Of a DNA stretch of 64,000 nt, positions 55,141-63,928 are shown piece by piece. The notes under the pieces are model-generated. The model was not told where the DNA came from. It made no database searches and was given only the letters and a program-made list of their open reading frames with translations. Numbering within the stretch: position 1 is the stretch's first letter; every line of letters starts with the position of its first letter. Made by a program: the position numbers and the translations under genes. This DNA comes from Desulfosarcina sp. BuS5 (GTDB lineage: Bacteria > Desulfobacterota > Desulfobacteria > Desulfobacterales > BuS5), in contig NZ_CP087952.1 in assembly GCF_028752835.1 (NCBI RefSeq), positions 2,337,041 to 2,401,040 of the forward strand, in the 5' to 3' direction.

Positions 55141-56151
55141 ATGAAAATTATTGCCGAAACCTCATGGCATCACCAGGGAGACTTTGAATTTCTAAAAAAG
55201 CTTGTTTCTGAAATTGAGCGGCATGCCAATGCCACCGATATCATAAAACTGCATGTTACGCTTGATTTAAAGGAATATATGGCGGAAGACCACCCACTTT
55301 TCGATAGCACACGGAAATGTATGTTTGGAAAATTGCAATGGAAAGAAATCATAGAACGAATCCTCTATAGCGATAAAGAGTTGATGCTTCTTTTCAATGA
55401 TACCAAAGCCGTAGAATTTGGGATGGCGTTCAACCCGACTCATGTTGAGATTCATTCGGTATGTCTCAATGATATTAAATTGCTGGATGCCTTAAAACAG
55501 CACTTGACCAGGGAAACCAAAGTCGTCTTAGGTGTAGGAGGTTCGTCACTTTACGAAATTGAAAATGCCATAAATATACTTCAGCATCGAAATATCGTGC
55601 TTATGTTTGGTTTCCAGAATTTCCCGACAAAATACGAAGATATTAATTTTGCCAAAATGCGCAAAATAATGAAACTGTTTCCAGAATTTCAATTTGGCTA
55701 TGCTGACCATACTGCTTGGAATGAGCCCAATAATATATTGATTACATTGCTTGGTGCTGCACTATGTATGGATTACGTGGAAAAACATGTTACAATTGCC
55801 TATGGCGAAGAACGTATTGACTGGTCGGCGGCAGTAAGTATCGATATGTTTAACGAAATTAAGGAGAAAATGGATCTTATTGAGGCGTGTAATGGTGATG
55901 GGTTACTACGCCTTAATAAAGGTGAACAGGATTATTCGATTTTTGGCCCAATGAAAAAAGCCGCTATGCTAAAAAAAGATTTAAAGGCAGGTCAGGAGTT
56001 GGAGAGAGATATGCTTACCTTCAGACGTACAGGGCAGATTTCTGATCTTTCACAGGTCGAGGCTATTGAGAGTATTGGTAAAGTGGTAAACTGCGATTTA
56101 AGAAAGAACCAAGTTCTTTTAGGCTCCCATATTGAAAAAGGAAACAATTAA
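55141..56151 (+). CDS. Second, divergent NeuB-family synthase
   Basis: 336 residues, NeuB fold: KIIAETSWHHQGDFEFLKKL, IKLHVTLDLKEYM, FGFQNFPTKYEDINF, FGYADHTAW, VEKHVTIAYGEERIDWSAAVSID, and a C-terminal SAF domain (AAMLKKDLKAGQELERDMLTFRRTG). Compared with the neuB at 51323, the barrel is divergent in the substrate loops (for example ETSWHHQGD for EAGVNHNGS), so another PEP-condensing substrate is likely. Its stop overlaps the next ATG (TAATG). Confidence 0.85.
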   Translation: MKIIAETSWHHQGDFEFLKKLVSEIERHANATDIIKLHVTLDLKEYMAEDHPLFDSTRKCMFGKLQWKEIIERILYSDKELMLLFNDTKAVEFGMAFNPTHVEIHSVCLNDIKLLDALKQHLTRETKVVLGVGGSSLYEIENAINILQHRNIVLMFGFQNFPTKYEDINFAKMRKIMKLFPEFQFGYADHTAWNEPNNILITLLGAALCMDYVEKHVTIAYGEERIDWSAAVSIDMFNEIKEKMDLIEACNGDGLLRLNKGEQDYSIFGPMKKAAMLKKDLKAGQELERDMLTFRRTGQISDLSQVEAIESIGKVVNCDLRKNQVLLGSHIEKGNN

Positions 56152-57914
56152 TGAAAACGGGCTTTCTTATAATCGGCAGACTGAAATCAACACGATTACC
56201 CAAAAAACTTCTACTCGATATTCAAGGACGTCCCATATTGGCGCATATGTTTGACAGAATAAAACAATGTAAACGTATTAATGAGATCATTCTCTGCACT
56301 TCAACCAATCCTCAGGATGATCCCCTGAAGGATTTGGCAAAACAGGAAAATATTTCTATATTCCGAGGAGATGAAAATGATGTGGTAAAGCGTCTTTATG
56401 ATGCAGCCATGCATTTTAACCTTGATTATATAACGAATATTACTGCTGATTGCCCTTTTGTGGATCATGTTTATACGGATAAGGTCGTCGAGGCTTATGA
56501 AAAGACTGGCGCAGATCTTATTCGAGCTCTAGAATTACCCCATGGTGCATTCTGTTATGGCATCAAACCTGATGCCTTGAAAAAGGTTATTGAAATAAAG
56601 GATAGTAATGATACCGAAGTCTGGGGGCGATACTTTACCGATACTGGACTGTTTGATGTGTTTGATTTGCCAATTACAATTCCTTTGCATCGAAAAAATA
56701 AATTGCGAATGACATTGGATTATCCTGAAGATTATGAATTTTTTAAAAAAGTTTTTGAAGCCCTTTATATACCTGACAAAATTTTCAGCTTGGATGAAAT
56801 TATCAATTATTTGGAGTCTCATCCTGAGGTTGTTGCAATAAATAATGAGGCTGAAAAAAGATTTAAAGCAAGATGGACAAAACAATCCAATATTCAATTA
56901 AAAAAGCGATTTTCAGTGAAAAATGTGGCAATTTTAGGGTCCGGTTCCATTGGACAGCGTCATATTAAAAATTTACAAAACCTGGGTATTAAAAACATTT
57001 GTGCACTACGTACACGCGAAGGCCATTTTCAGAAACTTGAAAAGCAATGCAAGGTCCACGAAGTCGATACATGGGAAGATTTACTGGAATTCAAACCTGA
57101 TGTTGCTATAATTTCCAACCCAACAAGTATGCACGTACAAACTGCCAAAAAAATAATTCCGCATGTACAAGGCATATATATCGAAAAGCCGCTTTCCCAT
57201 TCGCTGGATGGCGTTGATGATCTGCTTGATATGTTAAAGAAATACAGAGTTACTTCTTTTGTCGGATTTAATTTAAGATTTCATCCAGTTATAATAAAGT
57301 GTCATGAATTGATTGATAATTATAAGTTTGGTGAACCTATCTTATTCCAATGCCAGATTGGTCAATATCTGCCTCATTGGCATCCCTACGAAAATTATCA
57401 AAAAGGATATTATGCAAGAAAGGACTTGGGCGGTGGGGTTACATTGACTATGATTCATGAAATAGATATGGCCCTTAGTTTCTTGGGGCCGGCTGAGGCG
57501 GTAAGTTGTTTTTTAAATCAATATAATCAGTTCAAGATTGAAGTGGATTCCATTTCTGATATTATGATTCGCCATAAATCAGGTACTGTCAGTCAAATAC
57601 ATTTGGATTATGTTCAGCAGAATACAAATCGATGCGGCATATTATCATTTGAGCGTGGCTGGATAAAATATGATTTGATTAATCAGGGAATTATTTATTG
57701 TACTGCAGAAATGGATAAACCTGAAAAAGTATTGGAAAATTTTAAGTCAGATTCAAATATTTCCTATATGTCTGAAATGAAGAGTTTCCTTGATTTTACG
57801 GAGCAGTGTCTTTTAAGACATGACCACGATGCTTGGAGTTCTATAGGAAGTCAAAAGGTTGCAAATGCTGCCTTGCAATCATCAAAAAATAATTGTGTTG
57901 TAAATAACGACTAA
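56151..57914 (+). CDS. SpsF-type cytidylyltransferase fused to Gfo/Idh/MocA oxidoreductase
   Basis: 587 residues. Residues 1 to about 245 form an SpsF/KdsB-like CTP transferase (FLIIGRLKSTRLPKKLL, GRPILAHMFDRIKQC, ITADCPFVD). From about 255 a Gfo/Idh/MocA oxidoreductase begins (VAILGSGSIGQRHIKNL, IISNPTSMHV, YIEKPLSHS, MIHEIDMALSFL). Both parts look complete. They are commonly separate genes in nonulosonate loci, so the single protein may couple activation and oxidation of one sugar. It could activate the acid made by the neighbouring divergent NeuB; that is inference. Confidence 0.88.
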   Translation: MKTGFLIIGRLKSTRLPKKLLLDIQGRPILAHMFDRIKQCKRINEIILCTSTNPQDDPLKDLAKQENISIFRGDENDVVKRLYDAAMHFNLDYITNITADCPFVDHVYTDKVVEAYEKTGADLIRALELPHGAFCYGIKPDALKKVIEIKDSNDTEVWGRYFTDTGLFDVFDLPITIPLHRKNKLRMTLDYPEDYEFFKKVFEALYIPDKIFSLDEIINYLESHPEVVAINNEAEKRFKARWTKQSNIQLKKRFSVKNVAILGSGSIGQRHIKNLQNLGIKNICALRTREGHFQKLEKQCKVHEVDTWEDLLEFKPDVAIISNPTSMHVQTAKKIIPHVQGIYIEKPLSHSLDGVDDLLDMLKKYRVTSFVGFNLRFHPVIIKCHELIDNYKFGEPILFQCQIGQYLPHWHPYENYQKGYYARKDLGGGVTLTMIHEIDMALSFLGPAEAVSCFLNQYNQFKIEVDSISDIMIRHKSGTVSQIHLDYVQQNTNRCGILSFERGWIKYDLINQGIIYCTAEMDKPEKVLENFKSDSNISYMSEMKSFLDFTEQCLLRHDHDAWSSIGSQKVANAALQSSKNNCVVNND

Positions 57915-57953
57915 ACAAAGAAAATTAAAATGGGTTAATTACAGGAGATATAA

Positions 57954-58787
57954 ATGATTAGTGAACAATATAGTTTGACAGGCAAAACAGCATTGGTTGT
58001 GGGCGGTCGTGGTTACCTTGGACGTCGGTTTTGCTTAGCTCTTCAAGAAGCTGAAGCTATTGTTTATGCTGCTGATTTGCCGGAAATTTCCAAAGCTGCC
58101 GCTACAGATACCAATACAATTCAGGTGTCAGGTATAAGAAATCTTACCATCGATGTTACAAACGAACAGTCTGTAACATCAATGATTGAAGACATTAAAA
58201 AAGACGTAAAGTCAATTGATATTCTTGTGTATAGTGTTACTGCAAAACCAGATGATTTTTACTATCCTTTTACTGAATGTTCTTTGGAAGGTTGGCAAAA
58301 AATTCTCAGGGTAGAACTGGATGGCTTATTCCTGGTAACAAATAGAGTCGGTTCAGTAATGGAAAACGCTGGGCAGGGAAGTATTATTTTCATATCGTCT
58401 ATATATGGTGTGGTTGGTAACGATCAGCGTATTTATAAAAGGGCTAATCTTGATAATTTATATGGCAGCACGGATGTTAAAAAATTTGATCAAATTTATG
58501 CTCATGCAGGATATGCAGCATCAAAAGGCGCCGTTATTTCAATGACCCGTTTCCTTGCAGCTTATTGGGGAGGGAAAGGCATTCGTGTTAATTGTATAAC
58601 ACCTGGTGGAATAGAGCATCCAGGTGAAAATAAAGCTTTTGTTGAAACTTATTCAAATAGAGTGCCCCTCGGTCGTAAAGCAAAACCGGAAGAGATCAGC
58701 TCAAGTATCATCTATCTTGCATCAGATGCTTCAAGTTATGTTACCGGGCATAATCTTATCATAGATGGAGGGTGGACAATTTGGTAA
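57954..58787 (+). CDS. Short-chain dehydrogenase (PtmA-like)
   Basis: 277 residues, classical SDR: TGKTALVVGGRGYLGRRFCLAL nucleotide site, VYSVTAKPDD (N-A-G position replaced), IIFISSIYGV (Ser), YAHAGYAASKGAV (Tyr-x3-Lys), and IRVNCITPGGIEHP. PtmA-like dehydrogenases occur in legionaminate loci and act in early GlcN supply; this role is inferred from context. ATG 57954 follows AGGAGAT. Complete. Confidence 0.82.
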   Translation: MISEQYSLTGKTALVVGGRGYLGRRFCLALQEAEAIVYAADLPEISKAAATDTNTIQVSGIRNLTIDVTNEQSVTSMIEDIKKDVKSIDILVYSVTAKPDDFYYPFTECSLEGWQKILRVELDGLFLVTNRVGSVMENAGQGSIIFISSIYGVVGNDQRIYKRANLDNLYGSTDVKKFDQIYAHAGYAASKGAVISMTRFLAAYWGGKGIRVNCITPGGIEHPGENKAFVETYSNRVPLGRKAKPEEISSSIIYLASDASSYVTGHNLIIDGGWTIW

Positions 58788-59045
58788 CTGAAGTTTATGT
58801 CGCCAGATGAAAAATCGAATCAGGTTTCAAGTAAATCAAGCAGGACATTGGCAGCAGCAGAAGCCAAACCCGCACCGCGTATGCGGTGATAAATCACATC
58901 AACTTTTCCATAATGACTGTCTCTATTATCTGGATCTATGGCACACGACTCGAAAGCATTTTCGAGCGTCGGCATAAAGTTAAAGGGCGTAACAGTTTCT
59001 CCTTCTCAGATTTGAGACATATCATTGCCAAGATCGCGTTGAGCG

Positions 59046-60392
59046 ATGATTTTAATCTCGTTTGCGACAAAAAACAAAAACTCCCACGCAAATCTTTCGT
59101 GGACGCACTATTGCGCATGGACGGGTGGTCAAACAGTGCACAATTTCGGTAAAAATTCAGTAAAAATACTGCGACGCTTGAAATGGAATGTTGACCATAT
59201 CTTTTGGAAAATAAAGACAGGCATTCTGTTATTTTTCAGAAATATTCATTATGATATTTTTAAACCATATTGGATCAATCCGGAATTAATTGTTTTGTCT
59301 TTGATCCCGGACCATCTGTCATCTGATCCGGATAAAAGAACAAAGCCTGTGCATGACATAGGAAGAATTGCGGATGGTGACTGGGATTTAAAGACTATGC
59401 CGTTTGAGGAACTTGATGTTTTTCAGTCATTCAAAGCTCACTTTATAAATGGAGTAAACTGGAATGATACGGAGTTATACACAAGAATAGCATCCTATTT
59501 TAAAAGAGGCAGTGTTAGAAGCGGATGCGCCAATATCGATGAATTCAATCAAAAATTAAATGATTATGAAAATTTATATCAAAATATTTTAAAAAATGGT
59601 TATCGTTTACAAACGAAAATTAAATCCTCAGGTCCTTTTGGAAATGAGGATGAAATTATCGTCCATATAGCCAGAGACGGCGATTATATTTTTGCTAATG
59701 GCAGACATCGATTAGCGGTTGCCAAGCTTTTAGGCATTGATAGTGTCGCCGTAAAGGTGGGGAAAAGACATAAAAAATGGGTGGAATTTCGTAAAGAGGT
59801 TTTATCGTATGCCGAGGCGAATGGAGGTTCAGTCTATTATCCAATAATGCATCATGACCTGCAGGATATTCCTTCAGTACATGGTTGGACGGCAATGAAG
59901 CTGATAGAGCCTTATATTAAAAAAAATGAGGGTACTATGCTGGATATCGGCGCTCATTGGGGTTTTTTTTGTCATAACTTTGAAAAAGCGGGATATAAAT
60001 GCACAGCCGTCGAGAATGACCCTGAAAATCTTTATTTTTTAAAAAAATTACACCGAGCGGGGAATTGCAGGTTTAAAGTTTTAGAAACCGGAATACTAGA
60101 TATAAATCTTGAAAAAAAATATGATGCGGTAGTTGCCTTTAATGTTTTCCATAGTTTTCTTAAAGAAAAAAGGTTATATGATCGATTTGTCTTATTTTTA
60201 GAAAAATTAAATTGTACCATGCTGTTTTTTCAATCATTTCCAGATGCTGATGTTAAAAAAAGCATAAAAGAATATTATATGAATTATTCTGAAATGGAAT
60301 TCGTTAATTTTATCAAGGAAAAAGGAAATTTTTCAAAAGCCGTGCTTATAGATAATGCTAATGGCAGCGGTATTTACAAGTTTGAACATTAA
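59046..60392 (+). CDS. ParB-like domain protein with C-terminal methyltransferase
   Basis: 448 residues as read, but the first ~45 come from an unrecognised stretch (58788-59150) and are probably not native; no better start codon with a ribosome site is visible. Middle: KIKSSGPFGNEDEIIVHIARDGDYIFANGRHRLAVAKLLGIDSVAVKV, a ParB/Srx-type GxHRL domain. C-terminal: TMLDIGAHWGFFCHNFEKAGYKCTAVENDPENLYFL, a FkbM-like SAM methyltransferase. Such ParB-like plus methyltransferase proteins occur in glycan loci; substrate unknown. I saw no matching transposase for the upstream stretch. Confidence 0.6.
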   Translation: MILISFATKNKNSHANLSWTHYCAWTGGQTVHNFGKNSVKILRRLKWNVDHIFWKIKTGILLFFRNIHYDIFKPYWINPELIVLSLIPDHLSSDPDKRTKPVHDIGRIADGDWDLKTMPFEELDVFQSFKAHFINGVNWNDTELYTRIASYFKRGSVRSGCANIDEFNQKLNDYENLYQNILKNGYRLQTKIKSSGPFGNEDEIIVHIARDGDYIFANGRHRLAVAKLLGIDSVAVKVGKRHKKWVEFRKEVLSYAEANGGSVYYPIMHHDLQDIPSVHGWTAMKLIEPYIKKNEGTMLDIGAHWGFFCHNFEKAGYKCTAVENDPENLYFLKKLHRAGNCRFKVLETGILDINLEKKYDAVVAFNVFHSFLKEKRLYDRFVLFLEKLNCTMLFFQSFPDADVKKSIKEYYMNYSEMEFVNFIKEKGNFSKAVLIDNANGSGIYKFEH

Positions 60393-60406
60393 TTTAAGGA
60401 GAATAT

Positions 60407-61456
60407 ATGCTGAGAGTTGGAATTAATGGTTTCGGAAGAATCGGACGCGCAATATTTCGGATTAATATGGAAAAAAAGTTGTTTAATGTTGTTGAAATTA
60501 ACGATGTTAATCCAAGCATAGATAATATGGCCTATCTTTTAAAATATGATTCTATTTATGGGAGACTTGCAAATAGTATTAAAGGTTGTGGCGATGGAAT
60601 CTGTGTGGATGATAATGCGCCGATCAGGATTTATCACGAGGAAGCCATTGATGGAGTGAAGTGGGAAAAACATGATATTGATGTAGTAATTGACGCGAGT
60701 GGCATCAATGCGAACCTGCAACTTGCCCGCAAGTTAAAGGCGCGCGGGATAAAAAATTGTGTGGTAACCCACTCTCCTGATGATGTAGATATCACAATTA
60801 TTCTTGGAGTTAACGAAGATAAGCTTGATTCTAAAAAAAATTTTCTTATCTCAAGCAGCATCTGTGATGCTAATGCGTTCTCTCCGGTGATGAATGTTCT
60901 GCACAGAGAATTTGGTATTGAACATGGATTTCTGACCACATTGCATCCCTGGCTGGGATTTCAAAATCTTCTTGACGGCCCCTCACGGTCATTTGCTTAT
61001 CCCGGAACGATTCATAAATATTTTGCCCTTGGAAGAGCGTCAACCGAGGCGCTTATTCCCAAAACAACTTCATGCATAACAGCTTCATCCAAGGTGCTTG
61101 ATTTCCTTGATGACAAGTTTCAGTCTCTTTCTTATAGAGTTCCCACTCCAATAGTTTCTTCTGCCGATATTTCGGTAAAATTGACTAAAACTGTAACAAA
61201 GGAATCAATTATTCAGCTTTTTGAGGAAGAAGCAGCAAAACAAACCTTTAAGATTTTTCGTAATAATTTAGAGCCGTTGATTTCCAAAGATTTTACCGGT
61301 TCAGCATATTCCACAATCCTTGATCACAGGTGGACGGATGTTAACAAGTTTAACTATGTAAAACTGATTTTGTGGTACGACAACGAGTGGGGTTATTCTT
61401 CACGAGTTGTGGATTTAGTAGCTTTTTTAGAAGGATTGTATAAAAATAATGAATAA
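60407..61456 (+). CDS. Divergent GAPDH-family dehydrogenase in a glycan operon
   Basis: 349 residues. NAD site VGINGFGRIGRAIFR; catalytic Cys153 in SSSICDANAFSP (usual SCTTN), His180 in TTLHPW; C-terminal WYDNEWGYSSRVVDL as in GAPDH. The altered sequence around the Cys and the place in a surface-sugar operon suggest oxidation or reduction of a sugar aldehyde phosphate other than glyceraldehyde 3-phosphate. AAGGAG upstream of ATG 60407. Overlaps the next kinase gene by 8 bp. Confidence 0.85.
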   Translation: MLRVGINGFGRIGRAIFRINMEKKLFNVVEINDVNPSIDNMAYLLKYDSIYGRLANSIKGCGDGICVDDNAPIRIYHEEAIDGVKWEKHDIDVVIDASGINANLQLARKLKARGIKNCVVTHSPDDVDITIILGVNEDKLDSKKNFLISSSICDANAFSPVMNVLHREFGIEHGFLTTLHPWLGFQNLLDGPSRSFAYPGTIHKYFALGRASTEALIPKTTSCITASSKVLDFLDDKFQSLSYRVPTPIVSSADISVKLTKTVTKESIIQLFEEEAAKQTFKIFRNNLEPLISKDFTGSAYSTILDHRWTDVNKFNYVKLILWYDNEWGYSSRVVDLVAFLEGLYKNNE

Positions 61457-62018
61457 AGATCCGCTTATCATTCTAATAGGAGGCGCATCCGGCACCGGTA
61501 AATCGACCTTATCAAAAAATCTTTCCGAAAGGCTGAATATTATTCATCGGCTAGGAACAGGTTTTGTTCGTGAAATACTACGTTCACAAATTAACATGCA
61601 AGATAATCCCTATATGTTCGGTTTTACTTTTGAACCTTGTGGATTTAAAGATCCTGTCGAAAAATTTGTTAAACAGTCTTCATATATGAAAGATGCAATT
61701 TCAGCCTGTATTGACCGCGCATATGATGAAGGCACATCCCTGATTATCGAAGGCGCGCATATAATTCCCGGACTTATACAGAATAAGAGAATCAGTTTAA
61801 CTGTTTTACTTTATAATCCTTATCTTGATTTACATTTTAAAATGATCAATGGGCCGACTCATTTTAAACGTGTTATATCAGATGACAATTTTGCAATCAG
61901 CCGTAAAATTCAGGATTGGCTTTTGGCAGAAGCCGAAAAGTATAATGTTCCGGTGCTGCAAAGCAGCAATGGCGCCAAGGTTCTTGATGAGATCGTGAAA
62001 CTCTGTCCAGGGTATTAA
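61449..62018 (+). CDS. P-loop kinase, 2-phosphoglycerate-kinase-like
   Basis: 189 residues: IILIGGASGTGKSTLSKNL (Walker A 12-20), RLGTGFVREILRSQI, and a GAHIIPG motif, matching 2-phosphoglycerate kinase-like P-loop proteins of small size. Phosphorylates a small acid or polyol phosphate in the family; here the neighbouring GAPDH-like enzyme suggests an activated acyl or cyclic intermediate. Overlaps with GAPDH-like gene and 4-bp spacing to the cyclase point to one operon. Confidence 0.75.
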   Translation: MNKDPLIILIGGASGTGKSTLSKNLSERLNIIHRLGTGFVREILRSQINMQDNPYMFGFTFEPCGFKDPVEKFVKQSSYMKDAISACIDRAYDEGTSLIIEGAHIIPGLIQNKRISLTVLLYNPYLDLHFKMINGPTHFKRVISDDNFAISRKIQDWLLAEAEKYNVPVLQSSNGAKVLDEIVKLCPGY

Positions 62019-62022
62019 TAAT

Positions 62023-63144
62023 ATGATTATTAGGGAAGCAATTACTGAAAAGCAAAGCGTCGTTTTTTACCTTGACAATTCACCTGATTGTTCAGGGTTA
62101 GAGCAAATTGATGTGTCAGGTTATCAAAAATGTATAGTTATTTGTGATGAATATCTGGAAAAAACATGGTGGCCGATATTAAGAGAAAAACTTGAGAAAA
62201 GAATCAACATATCTCATGTTGAATATTTATCAGCCTCAGAATCGTCAAAAAGTTTGGAATCATATGTTAAACTGGTTGATATTCTGGCAAAATTTCAATG
62301 CAGCAGGGATGACCTTATTGTAGCTGTCGGGGGCGGCACAATTCTTGATGTTGCTGCGTTCCTGGCATCTACTTATATGCGCGGAATTGCAATGCTTATG
62401 CTTCCTACCACGCTTATAGGTCAGGCCGATGCATCAACAGCAGGCAAAACTTGTTTAAACGCAGGCTATTCCAAAAATCTTTTAGGCACTCTTTATTTGC
62501 CTGCTTATGTTTATAATAATGCAGCTATACTTAATACGAATTCATCTTATGACCTTAGACAGGGATTTTCTGAAATTTTTAAGTATGCCCTATTAGGGTC
62601 CCACAAGTTATTAATTTTGCTTAAAGAATACAATAGAACACCCGACAACGACAAGTTGCTTGAAATAATAAAGGAAACCATAAAAGTCAGGATGATGATT
62701 CGCAAGAAAGACCCCCTGGCAAGTAATTTCGGACATACTTTCGGCCATGCTTTTGAGAAATATTCTGATTTTGCAGTAGGGCATGGGGATGCCATAGCTG
62801 TTGGAATTGCCATGGCTTTGGAGCTTAGTGTTATTAAAAAAATAATTTCTGAAAAATTGAAAAATGAAATATTTAGCTTGATGCGCGAATTAAAGCTTAA
62901 CAATAAAGTGGAAAAAGGTATTGATCCTGAAAAAATAACCGAAATTATGCTTAAAGATAAAAAATCATCCAATACTGCTATTAGATTGGTACTGATTGAG
63001 GATATTGCCAAGCCGTTTGAAACCTCCGGCAGTCCTTTTTATTCGGTTAATCCAACATATATGCAAAATTTTTTGTCTGAAATTTTGCATAACGAAATGT
63101 ATTTTCAAAAAAATCATTGGGCTGAATTACGCAAAGGTATTTGA
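62023..63144 (+). CDS. Dehydroquinate-synthase-like sugar-phosphate cyclase
   Basis: 373 residues. NAD site DLIVAVGGGTILDVAAFLASTYMRG; PTTLIGQADASTAGKTCLN; metal ligands Glu184 (GFSEIFKY), His238 and His254 (FGHTFGHAFEKYSDFAVGHGD; spacing 16 as in DHQS). The DEKE-GLR segment before the FGHTFGH motif is shortened (RKKDPLASN), so the substrate pocket differs from AroB. Likely makes a cyclitol from a sugar phosphate. The reaction (DHQ, valiolone or other) cannot be decided here. Follows GAPDH- and kinase-like genes and precedes an SDR. Confidence 0.85.
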   Translation: MIIREAITEKQSVVFYLDNSPDCSGLEQIDVSGYQKCIVICDEYLEKTWWPILREKLEKRINISHVEYLSASESSKSLESYVKLVDILAKFQCSRDDLIVAVGGGTILDVAAFLASTYMRGIAMLMLPTTLIGQADASTAGKTCLNAGYSKNLLGTLYLPAYVYNNAAILNTNSSYDLRQGFSEIFKYALLGSHKLLILLKEYNRTPDNDKLLEIIKETIKVRMMIRKKDPLASNFGHTFGHAFEKYSDFAVGHGDAIAVGIAMALELSVIKKIISEKLKNEIFSLMRELKLNNKVEKGIDPEKITEIMLKDKKSSNTAIRLVLIEDIAKPFETSGSPFYSVNPTYMQNFLSEILHNEMYFQKNHWAELRKGI

Positions 63145-63147
63145 CGA

Positions 63148-63924
63148 ATGAGATTTAAAGACAAGATTTTTGTTGTTACCGGAGGCGGAACAGGTATCGG
63201 CAGTTGTATTGCAAAAGATTTGTGTGCTGAAGGTGGTATAGTAAATATTCTTGGGAGACGCTCCCGGGAACTGGAAAAGATAAAAAATCAAACAGCCGGC
63301 AAAACTGTATGCCAAGGTAAAATAATACCTTATACTTGTGATATATCATCTGCAGAACAGGTTAATAAAATTTTCGACGCTATTCTCAAAACAACAGGTC
63401 CTGTTAATGGTTTGGTTAATAATGCCGGAGTCAATCCTTCCCGTACTGATATTATTAACACAGATGTAACAGCCTGGAAGAATACGCTGGATATTAATTT
63501 AAGTGGAGCTTTTAATTGTTCAAAAGCCGCTGTAAAACAAATGCTGTTGAGTGGAATGGGCAGTATTGTAAACATATCTTCAATAGCAGGGATCAGCGCA
63601 ATGCAAAACAGAACCGCTTATTCAGCAAGTAAAGCCGGTTTAATAGGCTTTGCCAGGGCAATGGCTATTGATTTTGCAAAAAATCAAATCAGGGTGAATT
63701 GTGTGTGCCCCGGATATATTGAAACTAATCTTGTCAGAGAATATCTGAAAAGTTTAAATAAAGAGGAATTCGACAGCCTTGTAAATGCTCACCCATTAAA
63801 AAGGTTAGGCTCTGCAAAAGATATTTCACAAGCAGTTTTATTTTTGTTATCCAGTGCTGCGAATTGGATTACAGGCGCTGTATTACCTGTTGATGGCGGC
63901 TACAGCATGGGCAAGGAGTGTTGA
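63148..63924 (+). CDS. FabG-like short-chain dehydrogenase
   Basis: 258 residues, classical SDR: KIFVVTGGGTGIGSCIAKDL, VNGLVNNAGVNPSR, IVNISSIAGISA (Ser), RTAYSASKAGLIG (Tyr-x3-Lys), VNCVCPGYIETN, LPVDGGYSMG end. All catalytic residues present. Its neighbours make a cyclitol-type sugar plausible; it might reduce or oxidise the cyclase product. 3 bp after the cyclase stop. Confidence 0.85.
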   Translation: MRFKDKIFVVTGGGTGIGSCIAKDLCAEGGIVNILGRRSRELEKIKNQTAGKTVCQGKIIPYTCDISSAEQVNKIFDAILKTTGPVNGLVNNAGVNPSRTDIINTDVTAWKNTLDINLSGAFNCSKAAVKQMLLSGMGSIVNISSIAGISAMQNRTAYSASKAGLIGFARAMAIDFAKNQIRVNCVCPGYIETNLVREYLKSLNKEEFDSLVNAHPLKRLGSAKDISQAVLFLLSSAANWITGAVLPVDGGYSMGKEC

Positions 63925-63928
63925 ATTA

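Noticed and set aside
58788-59045. Transposase remnant on either strand before the ParB-like gene
   Set aside because: Both strands give short open frames but I could not match any to a known transposase family; left as unrecognised sequence.
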